NCBI GenBank assembly: GCA_019614645.1
Contig: JABWDB010000002.1
Span: forward strand, 18,327,501 to 18,391,500
Reading direction: 5' to 3'
Length of the DNA: 64,000 bases
Origin: Stratiolaelaps scimitus
Taxonomy: Eukaryota > Arthropoda > Arachnida > Mesostigmata > Laelapidae
Shown here: piece after piece, positions 47,158-59,768 of the stretch
Layout of the letters: every line of letters begins with the position of its first letter
Numbering within the stretch: the first letter of the stretch is position 1
Position numbers and translations under genes: made by a program
The notes under the pieces: model-generated
The model's database searches: none
Told to the model about the DNA's origin: nothing
What the model saw: the letters and a program-made list of their open reading frames with translations, nothing else

Positions 47158-47583
47158 GTGTGGAAAATTGCGATATTCGTTTGTGCCGATTCGAAGTCTC
47201 GAGCGAGTACAGTGAAGGACATCACCGGCAAGCGAGCGCGTTCTCATTTTGGGGCTCAGCAGATCTTCCATGGCAGAAAGGTCTCGGGATCGCTGTATAG
47301 CAGCATTGCTTCAAGTACTTATCAGGTCGGTCAAGCACAAGACCTTATCCGGACCTTCCCCCTATGCACGGTGCTGCTTTTCGTGGCTTCCATGACGAGC
47401 GCCACGGAAAGAGCCGCGGATGCGACAGCCAGGCCACGCGACCACCCATTTGTTGTTACGTCATGCGACGATTCGCGAAGTCGGCTCGAATTCGTTCGTT
47501 GCGGGACGTTTCTGTTGTGTGCAAGTCATGTCATTCGCAATTTGATGTCGATTTTTTTGTTCCTCGCCCAGCTGCTTATCTGA
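47158..47583 (+). CDS. Candidate open segment, 141 codons, product unknown
   Basis: The longest open frame in the window that does not read through a microsatellite. It begins at GTG (47158), has no early ATG, and ends in TGA. By hand count over the first 97 codons GC is about 59% at third and 54% at first and second positions, only weakly coding-like. The peptide has a mixed basic N-terminal half, a middle hydrophobic patch (CTVLLFVASM) and a hydrophobic C-terminal end (LMSIFLFLAQLLI). An overlapping frame (47364-47675) is open too. I recognise no domain. Confidence 0.17.
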   Translation: MWKIAIFVCADSKSRASTVKDITGKRARSHFGAQQIFHGRKVSGSLYSSIASSTYQVGQAQDLIRTFPLCTVLLFVASMTSATERAADATARPRDHPFVVTSCDDSRSRLEFVRCGTFLLCASHVIRNLMSIFLFLAQLLI

Positions 47584-47887
47584 AATATCTCCAAAGGAAC
47601 GAATCGCCCGCCCCCTCCGCCTCACACGATATTCTCGAGCAACTTCGACCCGAGCTTTGTCATAGAAATTTCTAACGGTAGTCGTCGTCGTTCCAACTGC
47701 ACCGATTGCAGCAATGCTGATTGCATTATGTGATGTTTTCAACCGGAACAGAAAGGAGAAATCTACCATCGGCCGTCGCCGAGATAGCTAATGCCTGACC
47801 CCTCGCTCCCCGTGCGAGGTTGAACATTCAGCAACAATTATCCCTTTGTGCGTTCAGAACATTTGTTGCATATGTGGCTTGTGCCTC

Positions 47888-47888
47888 C

Positions 47889-47923
<35 letters not shown>
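47888..47923. repeat. Compound (CT)n(AT)n microsatellite
   Basis: CT run passing directly into an AT run. Confidence 0.93.
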
Positions 47924-49162
47924 AGCTCCATTTTGCGAGTGCGCTGTACTGTAGCAAGAGCGAAAATCAGGCGGCTCCAAGTCGAGGATAACATATGAGA
48001 TGGTAATAAAGCAATCGAATTACGACGAATCACTTTGTATCGATTATATCAGTCGTTCGTTGAATGACCAGCCGACAGCTCACCGAGACCGAGCCAACCG
48101 CGGAACACTATTGATTAGCATTAGAAGAGGAGGATTTTTTTGTGCCCCCTCCCGCCTTTTTCCACCTCGTTGTTGTCGCTGCCGACCAATCAGAGGAACG
48201 GTATTCATCGGGCTGACAGTGAAGTGTTTGTCTCTGATAAAAGAGTTCGCATGTGGCCTGATTGATTGGCGAAGGGTAAACAAATCATCCTGTTTGTTGG
48301 TGGCTGTTCACATTTTGCGCCATTTTACATTTGTTTTCAACTAAAACAACAACAAGGTAGTAGCCGCTTATTGATTAGTTAGCCACATGTACAGGCGGCT
48401 AGGGAGATAAATTGGCAGACGTAGTCTCGTGTGACGGCACGCCGAAGGCAAGAAAACGGCAGTAGCCCATGGTTCTACATAGGCGTAGAATTCAGCAGTT
48501 GTGTATAGCATCAGCCGGAGTCGTTGAGCGCCGTTCTGACAGAACTTGGCTAGATTCCGATTGATGGAAAAGGCGATTTCAGGCAGAAATCGTTTCGGGA
48601 CGACCGATCCATTGGGTATGATTATCTGCGAGTTATAATCAAAAGGTATTATATTATTACATAACTAATCGCTGTTGCTCATCGCCAACGATGCCGCTGC
48701 CGACATTTGGCGATATTTAAAATGTTAATTTTTGCCTGACGCGCACATCTCAACTCGGTCGATCACTCAGAAAATCAATGGCAACGACAGAGGAGCAACA
48801 GCCCCTACCTAACAACACAAATGGCAGGACCATGATATGCATCTGTTTTTATTAATTTTATATTCATTTTTTGTTGAACGAGAAGTATACATTTAAATAG
48901 CCCGCATGACTCTAGTTGCTGTTAGATAACGCGGGTACTGAAATAAACATTGTGGCGGGTTCTGTTTAGGTTTCAATATTTGGACGACTATTCGTTTTGA
49001 GCTGGGCAATCTCGATTGTCACTTGTAGTAAATACACTTGATGTATTAGGCCAAAATTGCTAGTTAACCTCCGACAAAGTAACTCACGAGGTGAATTTGT
49101 GCGTCGATTTATTTAATTAGTGCCAATATTGATCGTCGTGGTGATAAAATGTTTATATAAAG

Positions 49163-49166
<4 letters not shown>

Positions 49167-49197
<31 letters not shown>
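49167..49197. repeat. (AT)n microsatellite
   Basis: Uninterrupted 31 bases. Confidence 0.93.
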
Positions 49198-49198
<1 letters not shown>

Positions 49199-50620
49199 CT
49201 GAATAGATTCGGGCCTTCCGTCCCTTGCGACATAGCTCAACAATGGCACCATTTTTCTCTTTATCCCTATTCGGCCAATTTTCCGGTTCTCGTCAGGGTA
49301 AAGGGTTGGATAATGCGATGTTAGACTGATTCACCTGCTGCAGCTAAAGTTCAACATCGGTCGCGTTTCGATATGCGCCAACGACAACAGCAACAACAAC
49401 AAACTCCGCCACACAATGTCGAGGTTTGCCGTTTGGGTCTCTTCGAGCAGAGGTGTAGCTAGAAATCACAGCCGAGATCGGTGTCAGAGAGCAGCCGCCG
49501 ATGCAGCAAATAGATAGACAAACGAATGCTAGCCATAACCACACTAGCATTCCTCTTGCTGTTGTTATACTCGCTGACGAAGCGAACGAAGCCTCAAACG
49601 AGAATGCACCATCTGTCTGTATGTTGCCGCACTCAAGGAATGTCCCTCGTCTTCATCCACTTGCCGAAGACTAGAGGTTAGAGGTAAGACATGCCCCATC
49701 GATGGAGAGCGAGTATGTGAGCACCAGAAGCAGCCACAGATACATAGATAGATAGATCGATAGTCGCATTAGGCGAAGGGCGACTTCAAAGCTGAACTCG
49801 ACACGAATCGATGGAGGCTAGCTTAGGCGTGCGCTGGACCTACGCAAGCCACGGGCTGACAGCTACATGGCTGAGAACATTTCGTGTGGTATATGCATAG
49901 AGAGAAAGAGAGGGAGAGAGGCCAGTGAAAGACGGAAGAGAAACAGGAGGGCTTCAACCTGTCGAGGATTGAGCAGTTGTTAGCTGAAGTATCACGAACG
50001 TACATAGTAATAGATGTACTAAAGTATAGATACTTTGAAGACGCTATGAGGTCGTTAGTGGTTAGCAGGCCAATAAACACACGGTACAGCTTAGTAGAAC
50101 GAGGAGATTTAGTGGATTCTGTGTGGCGGGACACAGAAATTGTTGTTGCCCCGTACCGAAGAGAAAGCCATCGAACTCGCGACTCACTCAATGTGGTAAC
50201 CCAACCCCATGTCTATTACACATGAAAGTAATGTGTGGTTCAGCTCGAAAGTAATCTTGTTGACAAGATCGTGCAGCTCCGAGGGAGATGGAGAGAGAGA
50301 GAGAGATTGAGATGAACCTTTTTTAATGCTAATATATATTGTAAAGTTATAATTGGCTGGTGAGGTTGTGAGAGACGACTCTGTGAAAAGAACAAAGTAA
50401 ATGATCTGTTTAATGCTGAGAGATGTCTCATGATGCATTCGGTGTTCAAGTGATCGTTCGATGCGAATTCGAACGAGGTGGAATCAACGTAACGCGAGTT
50501 GCAACACGTCACAAGATCACATAACTTCTAACTAGAACTAACCGATTCTGTATTTTGTATTATAAAGCCGATCATTTTCGTTTATATTTAAAACATTCCT
50601 TTTGTTTCGGAACACGTAGA

Positions 50621-50659
50621 TATATATATATATATATATAATATATATATATATATATA
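50621..50659. repeat. (TA)n(AT)n array with phase break
   Basis: Ten TA units ending in A are followed directly by AT units, so the phase shifts once at 50640/50641. This is a single-base slip in an otherwise pure array. Confidence 0.93.
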
Positions 50660-52080
50660 GTCAGAGTGATGCAGGAATAATGACGGGAGACTCCCATCAA
50701 TGCGAATTCAATCGCGCCCTTTTGACTTCAACGGTCAACAGAGATCAGAGCCTCGCTCCCTCCGCAGGCTTCACCATAGCATCGATTGACCCGATGAGCT
50801 GTTACTGATGGCCATTGCTTTATCGAGTCGTTCACTTGCACAACCAGGCCTGGTCAGTCTTTATTTTCGCTTGTAGATAGGGTATTTATATGCCGTGAGC
50901 TTATGTGTGTGTGTGCGTACGTATGTGTACATGATACATATCACATCGGCGTCATGTGTTAATTAAATACACGATACATGCTGTGCGTCGATTTGTTCGT
51001 GTGGACAATTGGCTGTTGGGCTTGATTCGATTCTTTGCGCTGCGCTTACGATAGCATAAAACTCTATATGTATATGCAAGAAAACAAGGACTGACCCTAC
51101 CTTTGCTTGGCTGTGGCGTATTTCTGGCTGTATTTCTCTCGCCTCACTGATCTACAGCCAGAGATGTACCCCATGAGCTATCACGAACGCACGCAACTAG
51201 CTCTGCCGTGATAGGCTGTGGTCATGACCACACATTTGTCTAAACAGACAGCTACGCTACCGCAATGAGCAAGCCCCAAACATAGGCTGCACCAGTCACC
51301 ACATCAACTAGAAAGTGTCTAACGTATTTGCCATATTGCCTCTCGGTGATCTGCACGCCGAATTTATGTACACATTGGAGCCAAGTGATACGCGTGGCGT
51401 TTCGACATGTTCGCTGCATACTGAGCTATCCTATAATATTATAGCGCCTGACTACATCGATGGCGCTCGATGCGGTTACCGCTGGCTGATAAATCGAGCC
51501 AGCTGGAACTCGACGAGCGACCCCGGAACGAGTTATGCTTAATAGCAACAAGAATAATGCGCTGGCCAATTCCGTAATTCAACAACGCAGCAGGGGCATT
51601 CATCAGGTTTTGCATACGTATATTTTGCCACAATGTATATCTTTTCCCTCAGCGCATCGAAGGATCGTACGAGTGCTTCCGCAATTTGCGTGCGAGTACT
51701 ATTACTACTACTACTATGTCGACGATGACCGCTACTGCAATCTTTGGAATAATGTAAAATATACAGTTTTTACGGCTATATTATACGCCGGATCGATTTC
51801 GTTCGATGAACGAGCGAGATCAATGTCTATAATCTATTGGATATCTATTTGTCTCAATTAGTCTCGTGCAGTATTCTCAACCTCCGGGCGTACCGCTATG
51901 GAGAGGGACTCAACGCAGAAATGAAGGCTATGAAGGTTGTTTGTTTGGTAAGGCAGCGTTCCTCGGGTTTTTTTCCCTTGCGCTCTCTCTCTGTCTCTCT
52001 CTCTCTCTCATATTCTGTTAATATTAGTTCGTTTATCAGCGTTAGATTGATCTTGCCTTTTGCTCCTTCTCAACATCAAG
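50660..52080. other. Mixed-composition stretch
   Basis: Short (GT)n runs near 50905-50916, a TAC run at 51700-51716 and CT runs at 51984-52008. Open frames at 51315-51542 and 51535-51861 start at weak codons and have no recognised product. Confidence 0.45.
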
Positions 52081-52446
52081 TCGCACCAACAGCAGCGTCA
52101 GCGGCACCGACGCCAACACTGCTAGATCGGCACCACTGCTGCTAAGGAGCCGTCATAGCTGTTCCTTTAATATCATAATAACTAGCAACGGTCGAGGAGC
52201 TGTCGCAGGAGCAGAACCACCGCGTCGCCTCTGTTGGCTGGTGTTGCTTCGGTTGTTGTTGTTGTTATCTCAGTGCTGTTATTACTGTAGCTGTTGTTAC
52301 TCCTTCTGTTGTATCCTCTCCGAATAGTAGTGGAAGTAGCGGTAGTATGTTGTTGGTGGTGTCTTTGGCGCACAACCTCTGGCGTCGGCGGCCCCTCCAG
52401 CGCTAAGGGTTAGATGATTCAGCGCCGGAGGCTGAAGGCGAAACAA

Positions 52447-52467
52447 AGAGAGAGAGAGAGAGAGAGA
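52447..52467. repeat. (GA)n microsatellite
   Basis: Uninterrupted GA run. Confidence 0.92.
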
Positions 52468-52910
52468 TCAACAGGCCGCGGGGTCCGCGACGAGCTGACC
52501 CCATCTGCGATTTCTCCCTCCACCGTTCTTTCTCTGAGCTCCGCTTCTCGCGGCTTCTTCTCCTGCGCGTCGCCATCATCGTGGCCGTGGTGGTTGTCGC
52601 TGGCTCCGCTGCGGACAGAGCCGTCCCCACGAGTGAACGCCCTCTACGACCGACAACAACAGCAACAACAATAACGCCAGCAGCAGCAGCCCCAGCAACT
52701 AGCGCTGGCGCCTAGACGCGCCAACAATCCGCAGACTCCGCTGCGATCATCTGGAGGCCATCTGGATACAGCTCCTCGACAGAGACGGACAGCCTTTTTT
52801 CGACGTCCTCGTCGATGCCGCCACCGCTACAGCAGTCGTCATCATCATTGTCATCGTTAGAGTCTTAGTCGTACTCGTACTGGTATCGCCGATGGAAGCG
52901 TCAGGAGGAG

Positions 52911-52946
52911 CGAGAGAGAGAGAGACAGATCGAGAAAGAGAGAGAG
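52911..52946. repeat. Interrupted (GA)n cluster
   Basis: Two GA runs separated by CAGATCGAGAAA. Confidence 0.88.
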
Positions 52947-53611
52947 CGTCCAGCGAAGTGCAGAGCGGAGATTTTGGCCGGTCCGCCAGCCGACAATGAC
53001 TCTCATCATCAGCGGAGAGCGCACGGGTAGCATCATCTCCGTGTCACTCGCTGTGCCGCTAGCGACGTTGACTAGCGTCTAGTAAATGCAGCATATACCT
53101 ATATCTCGCGAGCGCGCGAGATACACTATCGGGGTGGGGTGTCCAGACATATAGACACATGCAACATCACCACCAGCATACAAGAAAACATAGCCGCAAG
53201 CAGACGTCGCATACGAGTGCGGATATCCTATCATATGATACGCTCGTCTGCATCATCGGACAGGCTCATGGACATCATACGCAGATATTACTCGGGAGGC
53301 ATCTATAGCCACATACACAAGCACACGTTCATATTTAGATATTAAGTGCTGTCGCTGCCTCTGCTGCCGCAGCGACCGGTATGGGACACATTATCTGCTG
53401 TCTCCCTCTCTCTCTCTTTCTCTCTACCTCATAAGCATAGTAGATCTGCGGGGAGCAGCATTCTCTTTCATCTAAAACCCACTCGAAATACGAAGAGTGT
53501 TGGGCGTCCAAGGCTGGCATTCACCCAGCCCAAGCAGCCGACCAGCAACGCCCGAGTTGGATGGCCAACGCTATCGTCCGACGTTCCCAATTGTAGCTGC
53601 TGTCCGTCCAT

Positions 53612-53631
53612 CTATATATATATATATATAT
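53612..53631. repeat. (TA)n microsatellite
   Basis: Uninterrupted 20 bases. Confidence 0.92.
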
Positions 53632-53996
53632 GGCACAGTGACTTACGGAGAGGAAGGGGCTGCGAAAATCGATCGCGGTAGCAGGACACAATGCCCATCA
53701 GCAAGCGCCTCAGAAGCAGCAGCAGCTCGGTTGACCGTCTGACTGGCCCATCGGTTAGTCAACTATCCAGTCAACCAGCCACAATGATCTGCGAAGCAAG
53801 AGCATCGCCTCAAGCGCGAATTGAATCTCGACGATGCTGAACGCTGACGTTGTTGATCATCATCATATATAGATACCAATATATCATCATATAAGCATTT
53901 CTCTGTATCAGCTTTGCTGTCGGTTCGTACCTCTTCTCCACTTATGGATCCACTTGTGCTCTCGTTCCGCATTAACCATTTCGGCTTCGCTCTTCG

Positions 53997-54025
53997 TATA
54001 TATATATATATATATGTGTGTGTAT
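53997..54025. repeat. Compound (TA)n(TG)n microsatellite
   Basis: TA run passing into TG units. Confidence 0.9.
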
Positions 54026-54786
54026 ATCCATTTTTGTATCTGTCCTCTTGTTTTCTTCTCGAGTTTAGTTCTAGTCCGCCTGTGACTACCTCTATCGTTC
54101 AATCAATTTCGTTGGCGGCGTCGTTGAAGCTCTCAGCGTTAAAGCTTGCTCGCAGCCGCCACCGCCGCCACAGCAGCTGCGGTGGCGACGGCGCCCGCAG
54201 AATCAACAACAGAAATGGCATCACTAACAATAAGTACCATTGCAACCCACTCGAGGGCTTAGTTGGACACCAACCACCCCGAAGGCAGTCGGCAGCGTCT
54301 GCCACTGCAGCCCTGCCCGAGCTACCTGTCCAACAGTCGAAAGCAAGCGGAGTCGATCGTTTAATAGCAAGATGCTGGAAATATCCGACGGGCTGACGAG
54401 GCTACCGCCCGTCGATGCACGACTGCTAGCCTATCGAGACATTTCAACTTCGATTGGACTAGACCAGTGCATTGGTCTCTGTCAGATAGGGATGCAGGGA
54501 ATGCCTACTCAAATGGCCCGACACGCTCCTCTGCGCAAAGTGATGCCGGCCAACGCAACGCGGCGTTCGTCGCTTTCGTTGACACCAACCCTCGTCAACT
54601 ATAGACTTCACCCAACGTGGCTCCCTCTCCAATCGCGCCCATTATATTACCCCCCCCCACCCCCCCACGACGCCGCCGTCGGCGTTCACCCCCAGCATTG
54701 CAGCAAGAGGCCGCTACGGAGGATGGAGAGCCGTTTCGCGGCTTTCTGACGATGGAATTCGCACGAACACGAAGCACCAGCTGTTA

Positions 54787-54896
54787 ACAGCAACAACAGC
54801 GACAACAACAGCAACAACAACAACAGCCTCGACGACAGCAACTTCAATGAAAACCTCGACAGCAACAGCAGCAGCAACAACAACAGCAACAACAAT
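54787..54896. repeat. Imperfect (CAA/CAG)n tract, about 110 bp
   Basis: Mostly AAC/AGC units broken by CTCGACGACAGCAACTTC and a second short non-repeat insert. By phase it would encode Asn/Ser, Gln or Thr/Ala on the plus strand, and Leu or Cys runs on the minus strand. Confidence 0.9.
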
Positions 54897-54978
54897 GCAT
54901 CAAGTACAGGTGGAATTTGTTTGCTACCTGGTCGGAGATGGCCGATCGATGGCCCTTCTCGATGATTTCGTTTGGTGT

Positions 54979-55010
54979 CGCCGCCGCCGCCGCCGCCGCC
55001 GCTGCTGCTG
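54979..55010. repeat. (GCC)n(GCT)n tract
   Basis: About eight GCC units then three GCT units. Confidence 0.92.
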
Positions 55011-55169
55011 GTGATACGCGCCTCTGGTACATTTGTGATTTCATTTGAAGCATTGAAAGCTTCGAGCGCTCCTCGCTGCTATGGGCTGTCCAGGCAAATG
55101 TCCAGCTAAACGTCGCGAAGCGACTCCTCGGACTCCTCCTGCCGCCGCCGCCGCCGCCACTGGTCTAGA

Positions 55170-57900
55170 AATGCACAACAAAAAAAAGTTCACGATATAG
55201 ACGGCATCTAACGGAAATTTGCTTCAGCACTTTTTTGGTTTTCTTTTCGCCACAAGGAGCGATCACCACGAGTGCGAAAATGCTGATGTCGAAAGCAGAA
55301 AGCGTCTCGTCAACCGCCTACCTAACGCGCATTGGCACATTTTTAGCCACGTGTGTTTTGTTAAATTCTTCGTTTAGTCCTGCCTGCCACGCTTCCGATG
55401 TTCGTCGTCTCGAGACCGCGCAGTGGAAAACGCCTGCGCGTCTAGATAACTGATTGGTGCGAAAATGGATTCCGACGAGAAGCGCATTTGTCAATTTCGT
55501 AAATAAAATGAGATCGCTTAGCTAGTTATACGAGATGGTCCGCAAGCGAACCGCAAGCGTTGACAGCGCCGCCCAGCGATAATGTATATTTCCCCAATAT
55601 ATCTAAAGGTCTAGGCCCTCATAGAAGGATGATTGCGATTCAAGCAAATACGGGAGGACAACAATTCAGGCTCGTTCAAGTTGTGTGGTTCGGATTTACC
55701 ATTGCCTTGAAGCGGAATTTTCTGCTGTCAATTGGCTTGCTTCACCAGTTGTTATATTCTGTAGTATATCCATCAAAACAATAACAGCCAGCCGGGTCCA
55801 TGCTGTGAGATCAGATCATTTCTGGAGGTTCGACAGACGTTATAAAAGTTGACAGAAGTTGAGCAATTGTATTAGAGAGTGAGACATTTTCTATATCTCA
55901 AATGGTCCCGCCTCGGTGCTCATCCATCGGGACCCTAAGTTGCATGTCAGACAGATGAGTCTACCAGCTATCTCATATGGTTAAGTTATATATCATTCGT
56001 TCAGTTTCACAACGAGATCATGAATAAAAAAGCGCAGCGCTCTTCCTCACAGAGATTCAATGGCGTATGCGCCAACGATTATGGAATACGAACCTAGGAA
56101 AAGATGCAATTCTCTTTCTCCTGTTGTATTCCCATTGTTTACAGTATCCAACGCGGGGCAGGCGCCATCGCTGTGGACGACAGGAAGTTGCACACTCTCT
56201 CTATTTCCTCACTAATCTATAGCCGACCTCCTACTGGATAGACGGCACGCCTCTAACCAAATCCTGCATACACGTAGCACACATATCATCTACGCCATGT
56301 AGAAACGGACATGTAGAAATTCACCCGCCTGAAGGGTGTCCTGAGTAGCCGAGATTCAGTTCACAACCATCGACGACGGTTCCTCGTCATTCAAATTCCT
56401 CTTATCTAGTTGTGCGCGGGTTCGTCTCATTTCATAGAACCTCGCTCGCACCCCTCCCCGTAACCGAAACAGACCTTTGGCTTCTCTCAAGATGACACGA
56501 CTCCCCCCATTCGAATAACAGAAGTAACGAGAGCTATGTATGTGTGTGTGTGTATATCTGATATGTTGCCGATCGATTTGTCTATATCTTCAGCGCTTCC
56601 TGTTACGGTTGCGTTGCTGCGAAGGCAGATCGTTGCCGAATGCCCCGCGAACTTAGCGACGAACGACGCCGCTTCTCACGCTTTTCCTCGCGTCTCGCCG
56701 CCACTCCACAACAGCAAGCACTGCTCTGCGATCGAGAGCACGAGAATCGTTCGTGTCCACCATCTGTATCCGTGCATACGTTTCTATATATCCGTCGAAC
56801 TATCTGTCGGTTTGTCTCTCTCTCTCTCTGTGCATGTGTGTGTGTGTGTTATGCATTTGTATATTTGCATGTGTATGTGTGAATTGTCGGTTTCCGTTGT
56901 CAGGAGCGCGGTCGCCCGCGTTCTGGCCCAGCCGGAATTCCTTCATCTTCGGCTTCGGCTTCGATCAGCTTCGTTCAATCGAATGGAATCCACCTGACAA
57001 AGCGCAAGCTGAACGGAGCGGAACGATGAGGGGTTAGACACAGATCGACGCAGCGAGAAGCGAGCGCGAAACGGGGGCAGGGGTAATTCACTTGAAGGTT
57101 TCGTTTGCACCATTGCGCACCGCAAGCGCAGAGGCGTTGGACTCGCAATTGGCGGCCGAGAAGAGAAGCAAGGGGCGCCTAGCGCGAGGTTGGCAGGCGC
57201 TAATCTTTGCAATTCTCTCTCTCTCTCTCTCTCTCGAGGAGTGCTACCGCCGGCTGCCGCTTGCTCGCTAGGTGTAGAGCGCGAGAGTTTTCGATTGCAG
57301 TTGTTGGTTAAGCAGTCATCGGCGAGAGGGTGTCGACAACAGCAGCGTCAGACCTTCGCGCTATGGGGACCTTCGCTTCGAGGGGAAACGATCAGCGAAG
57401 GCTGCTGCTGCTGCTCAAGCCAAATGCCGAGGCATCCAATGCGCATTCCTCCGGGCGCAGCATGGCGCTGCTTTCGCGATGTAGAGTGGCATTCACAAAT
57501 GTAGAGAGCCCGCGTCCGGTACATCTGTCGCGCTTGTGTGTGGTGTCGTTAAGCACCTTCGGGTACAGCAGCAGCAGCAGCAGAAGAGATGGCGTTCTGC
57601 CCTCGTCTCATGTCTTGTGTCTGAAGGGTTTACTACGCTACAACTGCAGCGTCGGCTATCGTCGGCATAGACTATCGTCGCGTTCATGCGAATGCAAGGT
57701 GCATGCGAACGGATGCATGGATGGGAGCGCAGACAATTGCGACGCGGCGTTGGAACGCGGCGCCAACAGAAGCCGGCTACTTCGGTATCACACTGACGAA
57801 CTGACTCACAGACAGACAGAGAGAGATAGGGAGAGAGAGAGAGAAAATCAAACGCACAGCGTCTTGGGGCTCAACTTGAGCGTAAGCTAAAGATTAGAAC
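55170..57900. other. Mixed spacer then CT/GT-rich island
   Basis: 55170-56500 is ordinary sequence with short unremarkable frames (55235-55453, 55560-55784). 56500-57900 carries (GT)n at 56540-56552 and 56835-56850, CT at 56817-56829 and 57214-57235, CTG/CAG runs at 57398-57414 and 57567-57582, and GA at 57820-57845. The 186-codon frame 57330-57890 runs through these repeats. No product recognised. Confidence 0.5.
57214..57235. repeat. (TC)n microsatellite
   Basis: Uninterrupted TC run of 22 bases. Confidence 0.93.
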
Positions 57901-58263
57901 TAGCTATGAAATGAAGGAAGAAATAAAGGCCACGGGCGCACTGGACGCGAGCCGATGAGAGTCCACGATGAGAGTGACACGAAGAGAATTTGGTTGAATT
58001 CTCAACATTTTTTTGTTGTCACTTGGCCAAGTGTAGACAACCGGGCACGCGGGACATGCCCATACCTGCTAGCAGGCTGACCTAGCCAGAGCAACCTGTT
58101 GGCTGCGAGATGCAACGTCTGTCGGGTGCACATACACCGGCCAGTATTAACCTATCATGATCAGCTGACAAAATAGCGCGAGGTGACTAAGATCGCGAAG
58201 AAGCTGCGGCAGAAAACGAGACCTCTAGCGGCGAACAATCTGTGGCCTATCTTGAATTCTATT

Positions 58264-58289
58264 TCTCTCTCTCTCTCTCTCTCTCTCTC
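58264..58289. repeat. (TC)n microsatellite
   Basis: Uninterrupted 26 bases. Confidence 0.94.
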
Positions 58290-59501
58290 GCCTCTCGCTC
58301 TTTGTCTGAGTTTCAAATCTCAGAGGAGAGCGGCAACGACGACAGGTGTTCGCTAGAAAAAAGGACTACATCGAAGACTATTCGATACAGCGATAAAATC
58401 GTTGCCACCCCGACAACGATACGTATCTGAACGCTTGTGCTTCGAAATTACCACAAAGCTTCATAAATGATTCGTGTTACTGTGATTTTTTTTAATAATT
58501 CTACAAGAAATAATAATAATAAACAGTAATACTTTGAAAACTGTATTCTACGCACGGATATTGAGACAGTTTTAGAAAATGGTAGAGAATGCTTATAATT
58601 TGAATCTCAATCCGACTTATATATAAAGCTAGGAAAGAGTGATGTTTTCCATGTCCCAGCAGACCTTTCTACCGGATCTTCATTAGGACGAACAATTCGC
58701 AACATATTTCCACATATTTGATTGTTTGCTGAAAGCATAGTGCACTTGCGTGGAGGCTGCAATATGTCAGATGAACATGATCTACTTTTTGTTTTTTCTA
58801 AAGGGAGGCTGTTGGCATTCCAGTTACTGTGAGATTTAATAATTAAATAGATAAAAATAATGATGATTTTTGTCACAATATCATTATCGTTAACAATTCA
58901 CCCAGAGTGATTACCTGCCAACCCGAAAGTCATGCAATGCACTCAATGTAGCTTCTAATGGTGTAGATGATAAAATGACAAAACGATCTCCTTCATCTCC
59001 TTGAAGCGCGTCATCTCCTCTCTCTCTCTGTCTCGCTCTCTTTCTGTATCTTTCTCTCTCAGCACTTGTCTCATTTCCAGCACACGACAGATTGACATTT
59101 TCACAAGCGTGTCGGACAGGTGAACTGACTCCCAGTCATTAGCGAAACGGAAGAGGAACTAAAGGGTTAGAGGCCAGCACGCCTGCCGAGAGCAACATCA
59201 CCAGTTATAGTGCGCGGAAACTCCGCGGGTGGCCTCGGAGTTAACAGCTCACGACCAATGCTAACCAAGCTAGCTGGCGGGTCGGCTCGCTGGAAACGAA
59301 ACCGAACGAAATGTTTGTGCTCCCAGCTTGATACAGAGGCAGTCTGAGGCGCCAAGGTAAGCAATCCTCGGCTGCAGATGTCGGCCGAAGCGAGCTGACT
59401 ATGGAACCCATCATCTCTACGGACGAAATTGTTACCCCCATTCTGGATTGCCAGCATTGCCAGTGAGTGGTATTTGCAGAAATAGCGACAGTATTATTAG
59501 T

Positions 59502-59580
59502 GGCAACGACATATCCTCGTAGTGATGCCCAAAGGTTTAGATCTGAGGAGTGTCATATGAGGGGAAAAGCTGAAGGTCCA
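59502..59580 (+). mobile_element. SINE-like family 2, copy 4 (tail only)
   Basis: The shared order is CATATCCTCGTAGTGAT, CCAAAGGTTTAGATCTGAGG, TGTCATATGAGGGGAAAAGC and TGAAGGTCC. These are the same blocks as the tail of the copy at 10450-10775 and closest in places to the copy at 17856-18030. No head is visible. Confidence 0.65.
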
Positions 59581-59768
59581 CTCAAGAAAGAACTCGTAAC
59601 AGTAGCTAAGTATCTGGTGTAGTATAAAGACCGCCAAAGAATGATTCCTTGTTTGATTCTCGTTTCTGTAGTCGCATTTGTAGTCGCACTTGTTGCCGCG
59701 CAGGCCCAAGGTCGCCGACTGAATTCTAGGTTGTACTCCACCACTAGCACAAAAAGAACGTTGGATAT

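Larger units (their letters stand above)
46420..50620. other. Mixed stretch with CT and AT arrays
   Basis: Contains (CT)n at 46747-46769, a candidate open segment at 47158-47583, the (CT)n(AT)n array at 47888-47923, (AT)n at 49167-49197, CAA repeats at 49381-49400 and a GA patch at 50290-50306. I see nothing recognisable in 47930-49160 or 49560-50280. Confidence 0.5.
52080..53340. other. GC-rich island with GTT, CAG and GA repeats
   Basis: Holds GTT/GCT repeats at 52230-52310, (GA)n at 52447-52467, CAA/CAG repeats at 52650-52695, GTC/CAT repeats at 52800-52856 and a GA cluster at 52911-52946. Frames of 60-90 codons are open in both strands. No product recognised. Confidence 0.5.
53340..54100. 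other. Mixed stretch with two AT arrays
   Basis: (TA)n at 53612-53631 and (TA)n(TG)n at 53997-54025, plus CT runs at 53402-53425. Nothing else recognised. Confidence 0.5.
54100..55170. other. GC-rich island with CAA/CAG tract
   Basis: A GCC/CAC run (54155-54172), C runs at 54650-54668, the CAA/CAG tract at 54787-54896, (GCC)n at 54979-55010 and (GCC)n at 55139-55159. One plus frame (54371-55017 with a single TAG at 54602) reads as a mixed segment, then a Pro/Ala/Ser segment, then Thr/Ala repeats. Another frame (54750-54961) reads as an Asn/Ser-rich low-complexity segment (NSLDDSNFNENLDSNSSS). Either could be a disordered region of a regulatory protein, but the repeat drives both. Confidence 0.45.

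Noticed and set aside
54787..54896. Possible CRISPR-like or minisatellite array
   Set aside because: The units are trinucleotides with drift, with no conserved repeat-spacer alternation.
57330..57890. 186-codon plus-strand frame
   Set aside because: Runs through CTG, CAG and GA repeats, has no recognisable domain, and an overlapping frame is open.
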